Shown here in pieces: positions 17,183 to 26,279 of a stretch of 64,000 nt of DNA (position 1 is the stretch's first letter; the number at the start of each line of letters is the position of its first letter). The notes under the pieces were generated by a model, which searched no databases, had not been told where the DNA came from, and worked only from the letters and a program-made list of their open reading frames with translations. The position numbers and the translations under genes were made by a program. Origin of the DNA: Rhizobiales bacterium 62-17 (GTDB taxonomy: Bacteria; Pseudomonadota; Alphaproteobacteria; Rhizobiales; Beijerinckiaceae); contig MKVW01000004.1 of the NCBI GenBank assembly GCA_001898965.1, positions 273,598 through 337,597 of the forward strand. The letters run 5' to 3'.

Positions 17183-18535
17183 TCACGCATCGCCTTGGCG
17201 CGCCAGCACCCGATCGACCATCTCGCCGCACTGGCCGAGATAGTTGGCCGGGTCGACGAGGCGCGCCAGCGCCGCCCGGTCGAGGTGCGCTGAGATTTCG
17301 GCATTCTCCGCCAGCAGATCGAGGAAGGAACGCTTGGTCCGCACCACCTCGCGACAGATGTCATAAACGAGATCATGCGCGCGCTGCCGGCCAAGATAAG
17401 GCCCAAGCCCCATCATCACCGCTTCCGAGACGATCAGCCCGCCGCTGAGATCGAGATTGCGCCGCATGGCCGCTTCATTCACCTGCAGGCCGGCGGTCAA
17501 CGTCTTGGCATGCATCAATGCACCGGATGCCAGACAAAAGATTTCCGGCAGCGAAATCCATTCGATCTGCCAGGGACCCGTGGAGCGTTCGTGATCGGCG
17601 ATATTGGCGTCGAGCAAAGCCGCCACGTGATAGCGCACCGATGACGCCAGACCGTGAATATAGGCTGACGAGATGGGATTGCGTTTCTGCGGCATGGTGC
17701 TTGAAGACCCCCGCCCTTCATGGAACGGCTCCATCACCTCTTCGACTTCGCTCTGCATCATCAGCTTCACGTCCATGGCGATCTTGCCAAGGCTGCCGCT
17801 GACGAGCCCGAGGAAACAGCCGGTCTCGGCGATGCGGTCGCGCATCGTATGCCAGGCAATGTCGGGCTGGCCGAGACCGAGTTCGGTGCATAGCGCCGCC
17901 TGGACCTCAAGCCCACGCCCGCCGAGCGACGACAGATTGCCCGCGGCGCCGCCAAACTCGCCGACCAGCACACGCGGCTTCAACTCTTGCAGCCGCTCAA
18001 GATGACGCTGAAAGCCGGCGAGAAGCACGGCCATCTTATAGCCGAAGGTCACCGGCACGGCCTGTTGCAGATTGCTGCGCGCGGCGATTGGCGTATCGCG
18101 ATAGCGGCGCGCCAGATCAGCAAGCGCCGAACAGATCGCTTTCAGATCGCGCTCGACGAGCGAAAGCCCGGCACGGATCTGCAAAACGCTCGCCGTATCG
18201 GTGATATCTTGCGTCGTCGCGCCCCAATGGCACCATTCGCCAAGGCCGTCGCGACAGAGCCCGACCAATTGCTGCACGACGCCGAGGATTGGATAGCCGA
18301 TCCGCTCCGTCTGACTTTTCAGACGAACAAAGTCGATCTGCGACACGTCGCAATGCCTGACGATTTCGTCACAAGCTTCTTGCGGAATGATGCCTAGGCG
18401 CGCCTGCACTTTCGCCAACGCCGCTTCGATATCGAGATAATATTGGGTGCGTCGTTCATCGGAGAAAATGGCGCGCATATCGGGCGCACTGAAAATGTCG
18501 CCCAGAACATGGGAATCGATGATCGTCGCAGCCAT
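17183..18535 (-). CDS. fumarase/adenylosuccinate lyase superfamily enzyme
   Basis: A 450-residue lyase. The superfamily signature SSTMPQKRNP is present, as is the paired WCHWGATTQD region carrying a catalytic histidine. The start MAATIIDSH has a GGAGGAAAT ribosome site. Length and motifs fit adenylosuccinate lyase or 3-carboxy-cis,cis-muconate cycloisomerase (PcaB); the catabolic setting with a TctC protein and LysR favours a catabolic cycloisomerase or argininosuccinase-like enzyme over purine synthesis. It is downstream of lysR and tctC on the same strand. Confidence 0.88.
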   Translation of the reverse strand: MAATIIDSHVLGDIFSAPDMRAIFSDERRTQYYLDIEAALAKVQARLGIIPQEACDEIVRHCDVSQIDFVRLKSQTERIGYPILGVVQQLVGLCRDGLGEWCHWGATTQDITDTASVLQIRAGLSLVERDLKAICSALADLARRYRDTPIAARSNLQQAVPVTFGYKMAVLLAGFQRHLERLQELKPRVLVGEFGGAAGNLSSLGGRGLEVQAALCTELGLGQPDIAWHTMRDRIAETGCFLGLVSGSLGKIAMDVKLMMQSEVEEVMEPFHEGRGSSSTMPQKRNPISSAYIHGLASSVRYHVAALLDANIADHERSTGPWQIEWISLPEIFCLASGALMHAKTLTAGLQVNEAAMRRNLDLSGGLIVSEAVMMGLGPYLGRQRAHDLVYDICREVVRTKRSFLDLLAENAEISAHLDRAALARLVDPANYLGQCGEMVDRVLARQGDA

Positions 18536-18591
18536 ATTTCCTCCGTCCGGCTCACAGCCGGCGATCGCACGCCATTCGTGAAGCCATGATG

Positions 18592-19572
18592 TCAGTTGAG
18601 CTCGATCCGCGCTCGGCTGAGCACGTCCTGCCAACGTTTTGATTCTGCCCGCATCATAGCGGTAAATTCTTCGGGACCAGACCCGATCGGCTCGGCACCT
18701 TCAGTGGCGAAACGCGCCCGCACCGCATCGCTGTTGATCGCGTCGACCGTCGCTTTGCGCAAGGTGGCAACGACCGGCGCGGGGGTGCCATGCGGCACGA
18801 CGAAGCCATACCAGGCGCCGATTTCATAATTGGGAAATCCCTTCTCCACGAAGGTCGGCACATCGGGCAAGCGTTTGACGCGCGTCTTCGACGTTACCGC
18901 CAAAGTCCGCACGATCTTGCCGTCGATCTGTCCTGTCACCGACGGCAGGGTCGTAATCATGAAATCGACCTGCCCGCTGATCAGATCGTTCAACGCCGGG
19001 CTGGCGCCACGATAGGGCACATGCGCCACATCGAGCCCCGCCACCTGCGCCAGCATGATGACGGCAAGATGGCTGGCCGAACCATTGCCGGCGCTGCTGT
19101 AACTGAGCTTGCCCGGATGAGCCTTGGCATAGGCCAGAAGTTCCGCGACATCGTTGAAGCGCGATTTCGCCGACACGACGAGCACCAGCGGCGCCGACGT
19201 AATCAACGTCACCGGGTCGAACGCCTGCAACGGATCGAGCTTCAGTGATTTGAACAGATGCGGATTGACCACCATCGGTCCTTGATTGGCCATCAGCACC
19301 GTATAGCCATCGGGCGCGGCCGCCGAGGCGATCTGCGAAGCGACATTGCCGCCGGCCGTGCCGTTATTTTCGATGACCATCGGCTGGCCGAGCTTTTCCG
19401 CGACCGCCTGCGCCACCAACCGCGCAATGGCATCGGTGCCGCCACCCGCCGCATAAGGCACGATCAAACGGACGGGCCGATCCGGATAGGATTGCGCCAA
19501 CGCCGGAAACGCTGAAAAAGCCAGCGCCGCACCCAGACAAGCCATTCGCCAAAGACATGCGATGTGTTGCAT
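18592..19572 (-). CDS. TctC/Bug family solute-binding protein (orphan)
   Basis: A 326-residue periplasmic carboxylate-binding protein. The start MQHIACLWRM is chosen for its GGGAGGAA site; longer frames lack one. The signal peptide ends at FPALAQ. Motifs PYAAGGGTDAIARL and IENNGTAGGNVASQ match the family. No TctA or TctB is adjacent, so it must share a permease (possibly the set at 6875-8839) or act as a sensor. It lies between LysR and the lyase, which suggests a LysR-controlled unit. Confidence 0.92.
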   Translation of the reverse strand: MQHIACLWRMACLGAALAFSAFPALAQSYPDRPVRLIVPYAAGGGTDAIARLVAQAVAEKLGQPMVIENNGTAGGNVASQIASAAAPDGYTVLMANQGPMVVNPHLFKSLKLDPLQAFDPVTLITSAPLVLVVSAKSRFNDVAELLAYAKAHPGKLSYSSAGNGSASHLAVIMLAQVAGLDVAHVPYRGASPALNDLISGQVDFMITTLPSVTGQIDGKIVRTLAVTSKTRVKRLPDVPTFVEKGFPNYEIGAWYGFVVPHGTPAPVVATLRKATVDAINSDAVRARFATEGAEPIGSGPEEFTAMMRAESKRWQDVLSRARIELN

Positions 19573-19626
19573 GGCCGTTCCTCCCGCTGTCATTCTGGCG
19601 GAGCGAACAGGCGGAGACAACGCTTC

Positions 19627-20535
19627 TCAGCGCCAATTGGTGCTTTCCTCACGCAGATAGTCGACGAGTTGGCGTACCGGCCGTGCGGCACGCCGCTGCG
19701 GATTGATCAGCATACGGATATCGAGAAACAGATCCGGTCCATCGACATCGATGAGCACGAAACGACCGGCATCGATATCCGGCTGCACCGAAGCTTGCAG
19801 CGAGCACGCCAGTCCCAGCCCCGCAAAGCCCAATTCCCGCACGACACTGAATTCCGTGCCTTCTGCAACAATATGCATGCGATCGACGCCAATGCCCTGC
19901 AACAGACGCCGCTGCGTCTGCCCGAAGAGAGACGTCGCCACGGGGCCAACGAAATCATGTTGCGCCACCTCGGCCGGCGGCACACGTTTGCGCCCGGCCA
20001 GCGGATGATCCGGCAGAGCGAAGATCACGAAGCGCATGCGTCCGATGAGGGTCGAGGGAAAGCCCACGGTCTCGCCACCGGACAACAGGCAACCGACATC
20101 GGCCGCCCCCATGCGCACGGCGGCAATCACTTCTTCCTGAAAGGCGATGCGCACGGACAAACGAATCCCGCGATTGTCCTTGGCGAAATGCGCCAAGGCC
20201 GCGCCCATCATCGTATGCGCCAAGGAGCGCTGACAGGCCAAAGCGACATTCTGTTCGACGGAAGATTGCGAGGCCATGTCGGCCTCAAGCTTCTGCGCCT
20301 GCGCCAGCAGCTCCCGCGCATGGCCGAGGAAATTACGGCCGACTTCGGTGAGCACGGCCTGGCGGCCGCTCTGGCGCTCGAACAAGCGGCCAAGTTCCTT
20401 TTCCAGGGCCATCACATGGGCGCTGATCGACGGCTGGGCGATGCCGAGCCGCCGGGCGGCGGCGGCGAAAGAGCCGGTCTCGACAATGGCGACGAACACC
20501 TGCAGGCGGCGGAGGGTGAAAGCTATCATCCCCAT
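19627..20535 (-). CDS. LysR family transcriptional regulator
   Basis: A 302-residue activator/repressor. The N-terminal winged helix includes ETGSFAAAARRLGIAQPSIS and ALEKELG; the rest is an effector-binding domain. Two ATGs are possible (20535 and 20529), neither with a Shine-Dalgarno, so a leaderless or poorly translated message is likely. It is divergent from the ABC/hydantoinase operon and upstream of an orphan TctC and lyase on its own strand. It probably controls one or both, responding to the transported metabolite. Confidence 0.93.
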   Translation of the reverse strand: MGMIAFTLRRLQVFVAIVETGSFAAAARRLGIAQPSISAHVMALEKELGRLFERQSGRQAVLTEVGRNFLGHARELLAQAQKLEADMASQSSVEQNVALACQRSLAHTMMGAALAHFAKDNRGIRLSVRIAFQEEVIAAVRMGAADVGCLLSGGETVGFPSTLIGRMRFVIFALPDHPLAGRKRVPPAEVAQHDFVGPVATSLFGQTQRRLLQGIGVDRMHIVAEGTEFSVVRELGFAGLGLACSLQASVQPDIDAGRFVLIDVDGPDLFLDIRMLINPQRRAARPVRQLVDYLREESTNWR

Positions 20536-20538
20536 AGT

Positions 20539-20556
20539 TATAGTCTAAACACTATA
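20539..20556. promoter_or_regulatory. LysR-type operator candidate (inverted repeat)
   Basis: Perfect inverted repeat TATAGT-N6-ACTATA lies just upstream of the lysR start, in the 170-base gap shared with the divergent ABC transporter operon. It contains the T-N11-A pattern of LysR boxes (ATAGT to ACTAT). Its closeness to the lysR start fits autorepression. Confidence 0.55.
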
Positions 20557-20705
20557 TTTAACCAAGCCCGCCCACGGCTTGCTTTGCCTCATCCGAAGGC
20601 ATTCGATTGCCGGGCACGAAAGCAATGGCCGCAGCAAGCAGCCAGGCATCTCAACGGCGGCGCAGTCCGTCAGTGCGCCGGGAACGGCTAAGGGAGGAAA
20701 CGCAC

Positions 20706-21710
20706 ATGGATGGCTTCATCCGACGGCCAGAAATTTTACGGTCAGGGATTTCGCGGCGAAACGCATTGGCGCTGGCCGCCGCCGCGCCGCTCGTTCTGAC
20801 ATCGCGCACGGCTTTCGCCGCCGACAAGCTGCGCATCGGCAAATCGGTCGGCACATCCTTTCCCTTCACTGGCGCTGACCTCGGCCTCGCCAAGGGTCTT
20901 TTCGCTTCGGAAGGCATCGAGGCTGAAGTTTCGGTGTTCCGTGGCGACGGCCAGATGCAGCAGGCCATGGCGGCTGGCGCCATCGACATCGGCCTCGGCT
21001 CCGGCCCCGGCATGGGCTACGCGGTCAAGGGCGTGCCCGGCATCGCCGTGGCGGCGCTCGCGGGCGAGCCGCGCAACATGTCGCTCGTCGTCATGAAGGA
21101 CGGGCCGATCAAATCGGTCGACGATCTCAAGGGCAAGCGCATCGGCGTCACCACCGCCGGCTCGCTCACCGATTGGCTGACGCGCAAACTCGCCGACAGC
21201 AAAGGCTGGGGTCCGCAAGGCATCGACATCGTGCCGATGGGCGAAATGCGGACGCGCCTCGCCGCCATGAAATCCGGCGAGTTAGTTGGCAGCGTCAATT
21301 CGATCCAGGAAACCTGGAACCTCGTCGAACAGGGCCAAGGCCGCCTACTGGCGACGTTCGCCGAAGCCGTTCCCGACTTCCACACCCATGTCATTTTCGC
21401 GCACCGCAATCTGGTCGAGAAAAATCCTGAACTGGTGCGGCGCTTCCTGCGCGGCTGGTTCAAGACCGCCCATTACATGCGCGACAACCGTGCCGACACG
21501 GTGAAATTCATCGCCGGCGTGATGAAGATCAGTGAGAAGGTGATCGACGAAAGCTACGACTATGAATTGAAAATGCTGTCGATGGATGGCGCGTTCAATC
21601 CCAAGGCGATCGAAACCATCCGCTATTCGCTGAAAGACCTTGGCGTGCTCGATCGCATTCCCGAAGCGAAAGAGCTTTTCATGCCAGGCTTCGCGCCGGT
21701 GAAACTGTAA
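20706..21710 (+). CDS. ABC transporter substrate-binding protein, NitT/TauT (SsuA-like) type
   Basis: Periplasmic binding protein of 334 residues. The long leader contains SRRNALALAAAAPL, a twin-arginine signal, and cleaves near TAFAA. The mature domain (KLRIGKSVGTSFPF, LGLAKGLFASEGIEAEV, IDIGLGSGPG) is of the NMT1/SsuA fold, which binds sulfonates, nitrate, pyrimidine precursors and various small amides. A GGGAGGAAAC site sets the start. It heads an operon that continues through the permease, hydantoinase and M24 genes, so its ligand is probably the substrate of those enzymes. Confidence 0.92.
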   Translation: MDGFIRRPEILRSGISRRNALALAAAAPLVLTSRTAFAADKLRIGKSVGTSFPFTGADLGLAKGLFASEGIEAEVSVFRGDGQMQQAMAAGAIDIGLGSGPGMGYAVKGVPGIAVAALAGEPRNMSLVVMKDGPIKSVDDLKGKRIGVTTAGSLTDWLTRKLADSKGWGPQGIDIVPMGEMRTRLAAMKSGELVGSVNSIQETWNLVEQGQGRLLATFAEAVPDFHTHVIFAHRNLVEKNPELVRRFLRGWFKTAHYMRDNRADTVKFIAGVMKISEKVIDESYDYELKMLSMDGAFNPKAIETIRYSLKDLGVLDRIPEAKELFMPGFAPVKL

Positions 21711-21783
21711 GCAGACACATTTGCGAGTCGCCGGGAGCGCAGCTCCCGGCAAACAGGATTTGGAGCCGGAGCGCGCCACGAGC

Positions 21784-22611
21784 ATGCAAAATAATCAGGA
21801 TAAGATCGCGATCTCGATCAGAAACGTGACGCAACGCTTCGGTGACGCCAGCCAGCCAGACAGCGTGCTCGCCCTCGACAATGTTTCGCTCGATATCAAA
21901 AAGGGCGAATTCGTCTGCCTGCTCGGCCCGTCCGGCTGTGGCAAGAGCACTTTGCTGAATGTCGTCGGCGGCCTGTTCAAGCCGACGAGTGGCACAGCGA
22001 CGGTGGAAGGCCGCCTTGTCGATGGCAAGCCACATCCCGACAAGATCGCCTTCGTCTTCCAGGAAAGCACGTTGTTTCCCTGGTACACGGTGATCGAAAA
22101 TTTCCACATCGCGCTCAAGTTCCAGGGCATTCCCAAAGCCGAATGGGACGATCGCGCCATGGCGGCACTGCGCGCCGTCGGCATGGCTTCCTTCGCCCGC
22201 CATTATCCCGATCAGCTCTCGGTCGGCATGCGCCAGCGCGTCAACATGGCCCGCGGCATCTGCGTGAAAACCGACATTCTGCTGATGGATGAGCCTTTCG
22301 CCGCGCTCGACGAGCAAACCCGCATGGTGCTGGGCGAAGACCTATCGCAGTTGCTCGCCGAAACCGGGAAGACCATCGTCTTCGTCACCCACTCCCTGTC
22401 CGAAGCGGTTTTTCTCTCCGATCGCATCGCCGTGTTCACCGCGCGCCCGGGCAAGATCAAGACGATCATCGACGTCGACACGCCGCATCCCCGCTCGCCC
22501 GACTTCATGCTGGAGCCGAAGTTCAGTGAATTGCGCAACGAATGCTACGCCCTGCTGCGCGACGAGATTCGCGCCACTATGGCGTTGCAGCGCGATCCGC
22601 AGGCAGTCTGA
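21784..22611 (+). CDS. ABC transporter ATP-binding protein (NitT/TauT type)
   Basis: A 275-residue ATPase energising the importer. Walker A GPSGCGKST, Q-loop FVFQEST, a variant signature LSVGMRQRV and Walker B ILLMDEP are present, followed by THSLSEAVFLSDR. The start MQNNQDK is taken over an upstream TTG; its ribosome site is weak. The stop is one base before the first permease ATG. Confidence 0.94.
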   Translation: MQNNQDKIAISIRNVTQRFGDASQPDSVLALDNVSLDIKKGEFVCLLGPSGCGKSTLLNVVGGLFKPTSGTATVEGRLVDGKPHPDKIAFVFQESTLFPWYTVIENFHIALKFQGIPKAEWDDRAMAALRAVGMASFARHYPDQLSVGMRQRVNMARGICVKTDILLMDEPFAALDEQTRMVLGEDLSQLLAETGKTIVFVTHSLSEAVFLSDRIAVFTARPGKIKTIIDVDTPHPRSPDFMLEPKFSELRNECYALLRDEIRATMALQRDPQAV

Positions 22612-22612
22612 C

Positions 22613-23365
22613 ATGGACCGCTCATCGCTCTCCTCTCGCTCGGTCCAATGGGCCTTTCTGGCCCTTGCCGCCGGTGCTTGGTATCTGGCAACGGCAACTG
22701 GCAGCGTCAGCCGCCTGTTCCTGCCGCCGCCACGCGAAGTTTTCACCGCGCTTGTCGCGCTCGTGCAGACCAACGCCTTCTGGTCGGCGGTCCTCGTCAC
22801 GGCGTCGACGGTCGCCAAGGCTTATGTCCTCGCGCTGATCATCGGCATTCTCGCTGGCTATCTGGTCAGCCGTTCGAAACTGGCGGTCGCAACGATCGAA
22901 CCGGTGATCTCGGGCCTGTTCACCATCCCGATCACTCTGTTCTTCCCGATGTTCATCCTGTTCTTCGGTGTCGGCACGGGATCGAAAGTCGCCTATGGCG
23001 CGACCTACGCTTTCTTCCCGATCGCCCTGAACACCATCGCCGCCTTCGCCAATATGGAACAGCGCTATCTGCTCGCCGCGCAATCCATGGGCGGCAACCG
23101 CTGGCAAATTTTCCGCTACGTGCTGATGCCCGGCGCCCTGCCCGTGCTCTTCACCGGCCTGCGCATCGGCTTCTTCATCTGCCTCGCGTCGGTGCTGGGT
23201 GGCGAGACCATCTCTTCGGTCGCTGGCGTCGGCCGCAACATCGCGCTGACCGCCGAGCTGATGGAGCCCGGACGGATGTTCGCTTGGATCAGCTTCGTCG
23301 TCTGCATGTCGGTGGTGTTGAACCTGCTCGCCTTCAGCTTCGAAAACCGTATCAGGGCGAGGTAA
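22613..23365 (+). CDS. ABC transporter permease (NitT/TauT type), first
   Basis: A 250-residue inner-membrane protein with about six helices. The EAA loop that docks to the ATPase reads AAQSMGGNRWQIFRYVLMPG. The ATG is one base after the ATPase stop, showing tight coupling; an overlapping longer frame starting in the ATPase gene is not real. It forms a heterodimer with the next gene's product. Confidence 0.93.
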   Translation: MDRSSLSSRSVQWAFLALAAGAWYLATATGSVSRLFLPPPREVFTALVALVQTNAFWSAVLVTASTVAKAYVLALIIGILAGYLVSRSKLAVATIEPVISGLFTIPITLFFPMFILFFGVGTGSKVAYGATYAFFPIALNTIAAFANMEQRYLLAAQSMGGNRWQIFRYVLMPGALPVLFTGLRIGFFICLASVLGGETISSVAGVGRNIALTAELMEPGRMFAWISFVVCMSVVLNLLAFSFENRIRAR

Positions 23366-23368
23366 CCC

Positions 23369-24217
23369 ATGGCATCGCTCTCCTCCGCCACCTCCACGCC
23401 CGCAGCCAGCAGCACGCCGATCTGGAGCCGCTTCGCGCGCAGTCCCTTCTGGCTGCGGATCGCTCTGATCGCAGCCATCCTGCTGCTGCTCGAATATTAC
23501 GGCCGCTTCCACGCCGATCCGGCCTTCATGCGGCCACCCAGCGCCGTCGTCGAAGCCTTCTTCACCTCGGTCATCTCCGAGCCGAAGATCGTCTCGGCCC
23601 TATGGCTCTGCATCACCGAGATATCGATCGCCTATGGCATGTCGGTGGTCTTCGGCGTCGCCATCGGCCTCATCGTCGGCGCCACTAAGTTCAGCCGCGC
23701 CGCGCTTTTCCCCATCATCCTGCTGCTGTTCGCCATCCCGCAGGTCTCCTTCATGCCGCTGGTCATTCTGATCTTCGGCCTGGGCCCGGCGGCCAAGATC
23801 GCCTTCGGCTTCTCGCACGGTATCTTCCCGATCATCGTCAATGTCGTCGCCGGCATGCGAGACGTGAAGGAACTGCATCTACGCGGCGCGCGCTCCATGG
23901 GCGCCTCGAAAGCTGACATTATCCGCCATGTCATCTTGCCGAACATGGTGCCGAGCCTGTTCACGGGCCTGCGTCTCGGCATGACGCTGACCCTTCTCGG
24001 CGTCATCCTCGCCGAACTCTACGTATCGACAGGCGGTGTCGGCTATTACACCCGCGTCTTCGCCGAGAACTACAATCCGGCGCCGCTCTTCGCGCTCATC
24101 ACCAGCCTGGCGGTGATCGCCATCTTCTTCAACGAAATCGTCCGCATCGCGGAAAACACCCTGACGCCCGGCAAACGCCGTGCGCCGCGAATCCAGTCTA
24201 AATCGGTGCAGAAATGA
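23369..24217 (+). CDS. ABC transporter permease (NitT/TauT type), second
   Basis: A 282-residue membrane subunit with an extended polar N terminus (Ser/Thr/Ala-rich, 25 residues) and about six helices. The EAA loop is GARSMGASKADIIRHVILPN. It starts three bases after the previous stop and its own stop overlaps the hyuA-like ATG (ATGA), so import and catabolism are translationally coupled. Two different permeases rather than a homodimer is less usual for this class. Confidence 0.93.
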   Translation: MASLSSATSTPAASSTPIWSRFARSPFWLRIALIAAILLLLEYYGRFHADPAFMRPPSAVVEAFFTSVISEPKIVSALWLCITEISIAYGMSVVFGVAIGLIVGATKFSRAALFPIILLLFAIPQVSFMPLVILIFGLGPAAKIAFGFSHGIFPIIVNVVAGMRDVKELHLRGARSMGASKADIIRHVILPNMVPSLFTGLRLGMTLTLLGVILAELYVSTGGVGYYTRVFAENYNPAPLFALITSLAVIAIFFNEIVRIAENTLTPGKRRAPRIQSKSVQK

Positions 24218-26274
24218 ATATTGTAGGCGTAGATATTGGCGGCACTTTTACCGACCTGGTCGGCTGTATCGACGGTAAGATCGTTACGGCCAAATGCTCC
24301 ACCACTCCGGCCGATCCGACCCGCGGCGTCGCCGACACGTTGCGCGAGGCGCAGTGCGATCTGCCGCAGTTGAGCGAAGTGCTTCATGGCTCGACCATCG
24401 CCATCAACACGGTGTTGGAGCGCAAGGGCGCCCATACGGCTTTGATCACCACCAAAGGCTTCCGCGACGTCTATGCCATCGGCCGCGGCAATCGCATCGA
24501 GGCCTTCAATCTTTGGTTCCACCGGCCCAAGCCCTTGGTTGAACGTCGCCTGACTTTCGAAGTCACCGAGCGCGTCAATGCGGCTGGCGAAGCGCTCATC
24601 CCGCTGGCGCTGAGCGAAGTCGAGGCGATCGCCAAGGAGATCAAGGATCAAAAGATAGAAGCGGTCGCCGTCTGTCTTCTGCATTCCTATGCCTTCCCCG
24701 ATCACGAGCGCGCCATCGGCGAAATGCTGCGCCGTCTCAATCCCGGCCTGTTCGTCACGCTCAGCCACGAAATCCTGCGTGAATTTCGCGAATATGAGCG
24801 CACGTCCACCACAGTGCTCAATGCCTTCGTCGGCCCGCGCGTCAGCAACTATCTCGGCACGCTCGACAGCTATCTGCGCGGCGAGAATTTTGGCGGGAAG
24901 CTGCATCTGATGCGTTCGAACGGCGGCGTCATGTCGCTCGATCAGGCGAAAGCGCAGCCCGTCTCGATGATGGAATCCGGCCCCGTCGCTGGCATGATCG
25001 GCGCCGGCCGGCTGGCGCAGCATCTTGGCCTTGAAAAGTGCATCGGCTTCGACATGGGCGGCACCACCGCCAAATCGTCTTTAATCACCAATGGCCGCCC
25101 GGCGATCGAAGAAGGCTATGTGATCGGCGATCACGCCTCGGGCCAGCCGATGCAATTGCCCGTCGTCGACATCGTCGAGGTCGGCAATGGCGGTGGCTCC
25201 ATTGCCTGGGTGGATGGCACCGGCGGCCTGCATGTCGGCCCGCGCAGCGCCGGCGCCGATCCTGGCCCCGCCTGCTACGGCAAGGGCTCGATGGATCCTG
25301 TCGTCACCGATGCCGATCTCGTGCTTGGCCGCATCAACGGCGACCGCTTCCTCGGTGGTAACATGTCGCTCGACAAGGCGGCCGCCGAACGCGCCGTCGA
25401 CCAGACGGTCGGCAAGCCACTCGGCCTCGGCACGAAAGAAGCGGCACTCGGCATCGCCACCATCGCCGACAACAATATGTCGCTGTCGGTGCGCGCAGTC
25501 TCCGTCAACAAGGGCGTCGATCCGCGCGACACCGCGATGATCGCCTTCGGCGGCGCGGGCCCTCTCCATGCCATCGCCATCGCGCGCGAGATCTTCATCC
25601 CGCGCGTCGTCATCCCGAAACTGCCCGGCACCTTCTCGGCACTCGGCATGCTGATGGCGTCTTGGCGGCAGGATTTCGTGCGTACTCTCGTCGGCCGCCT
25701 CGGTGCGCTCGATACGGCGCTGGTTGAACGTGTGTTCAAGGAACTGGCGGAAGACGGCAAGGCGCAGATGCAGCGCGATGGCATCGGCGACGACATCGCC
25801 GATTTCCGTTTCTATGCCGATCTGCGCTACGTCGGCCAGGAACACGCCCTGCCGATCCCGATTACGTCACCGACCATGCTCACCGGCGATATGAGGAAAG
25901 TGCGGGAACTGTTCAATGTCGAACACGATCTGCGCTACGGTCAGTCGGCGCTGGAAGAACATCTCGAGGTCGTCAACCTGCGCCTCGTATTGACCGCCGC
26001 CCGCAGCGACACCATCGCCGAAGCCTGGCTGACCCAGCCCTGGACGCCGACGGACACCGCCGAAGAAACCAGCCGCGACGTGATTTTCGACAATCCGGAA
26101 AAGCCTTTGCGCACCCGCATTCTCTGGCGCCCCGCGATGCCTGCCGGTTTCACCTTCACAGGTCCGGCGGTCATCGAGGAGCCGAATTCCACCATTCTCA
26201 TTCATCCGGGAGACAAAGTGACCGTGACGGACGCTGGCCATCTCATCGTCGATCTCGCCGGCAAGGAGGCCTGA
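24214..26274 (+). CDS. hydantoinase/oxoprolinase family protein, subunit A (HyuA-like)
   Basis: ATP-dependent ring-opening enzyme subunit of 686 residues (N-methylhydantoinase A, 5-oxoprolinase or acetone-carboxylase-like). The actin-type ATPase motifs are DIGGTFTD at the N terminus, GFDMGGTTAKS near residue 275 and AFGGAGPLHA near 445. The domain order is Hydant_A N-terminal, ATPase core, then C-terminal beta domain. The start overlaps the permease stop, and subunit B follows after 5 bases. The setting argues that the imported compound is a cyclic amide, hydantoin or lactam. Confidence 0.95.
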   Translation: MNIVGVDIGGTFTDLVGCIDGKIVTAKCSTTPADPTRGVADTLREAQCDLPQLSEVLHGSTIAINTVLERKGAHTALITTKGFRDVYAIGRGNRIEAFNLWFHRPKPLVERRLTFEVTERVNAAGEALIPLALSEVEAIAKEIKDQKIEAVAVCLLHSYAFPDHERAIGEMLRRLNPGLFVTLSHEILREFREYERTSTTVLNAFVGPRVSNYLGTLDSYLRGENFGGKLHLMRSNGGVMSLDQAKAQPVSMMESGPVAGMIGAGRLAQHLGLEKCIGFDMGGTTAKSSLITNGRPAIEEGYVIGDHASGQPMQLPVVDIVEVGNGGGSIAWVDGTGGLHVGPRSAGADPGPACYGKGSMDPVVTDADLVLGRINGDRFLGGNMSLDKAAAERAVDQTVGKPLGLGTKEAALGIATIADNNMSLSVRAVSVNKGVDPRDTAMIAFGGAGPLHAIAIAREIFIPRVVIPKLPGTFSALGMLMASWRQDFVRTLVGRLGALDTALVERVFKELAEDGKAQMQRDGIGDDIADFRFYADLRYVGQEHALPIPITSPTMLTGDMRKVRELFNVEHDLRYGQSALEEHLEVVNLRLVLTAARSDTIAEAWLTQPWTPTDTAEETSRDVIFDNPEKPLRTRILWRPAMPAGFTFTGPAVIEEPNSTILIHPGDKVTVTDAGHLIVDLAGKEA

Positions 26275-26279
26275 GCATC

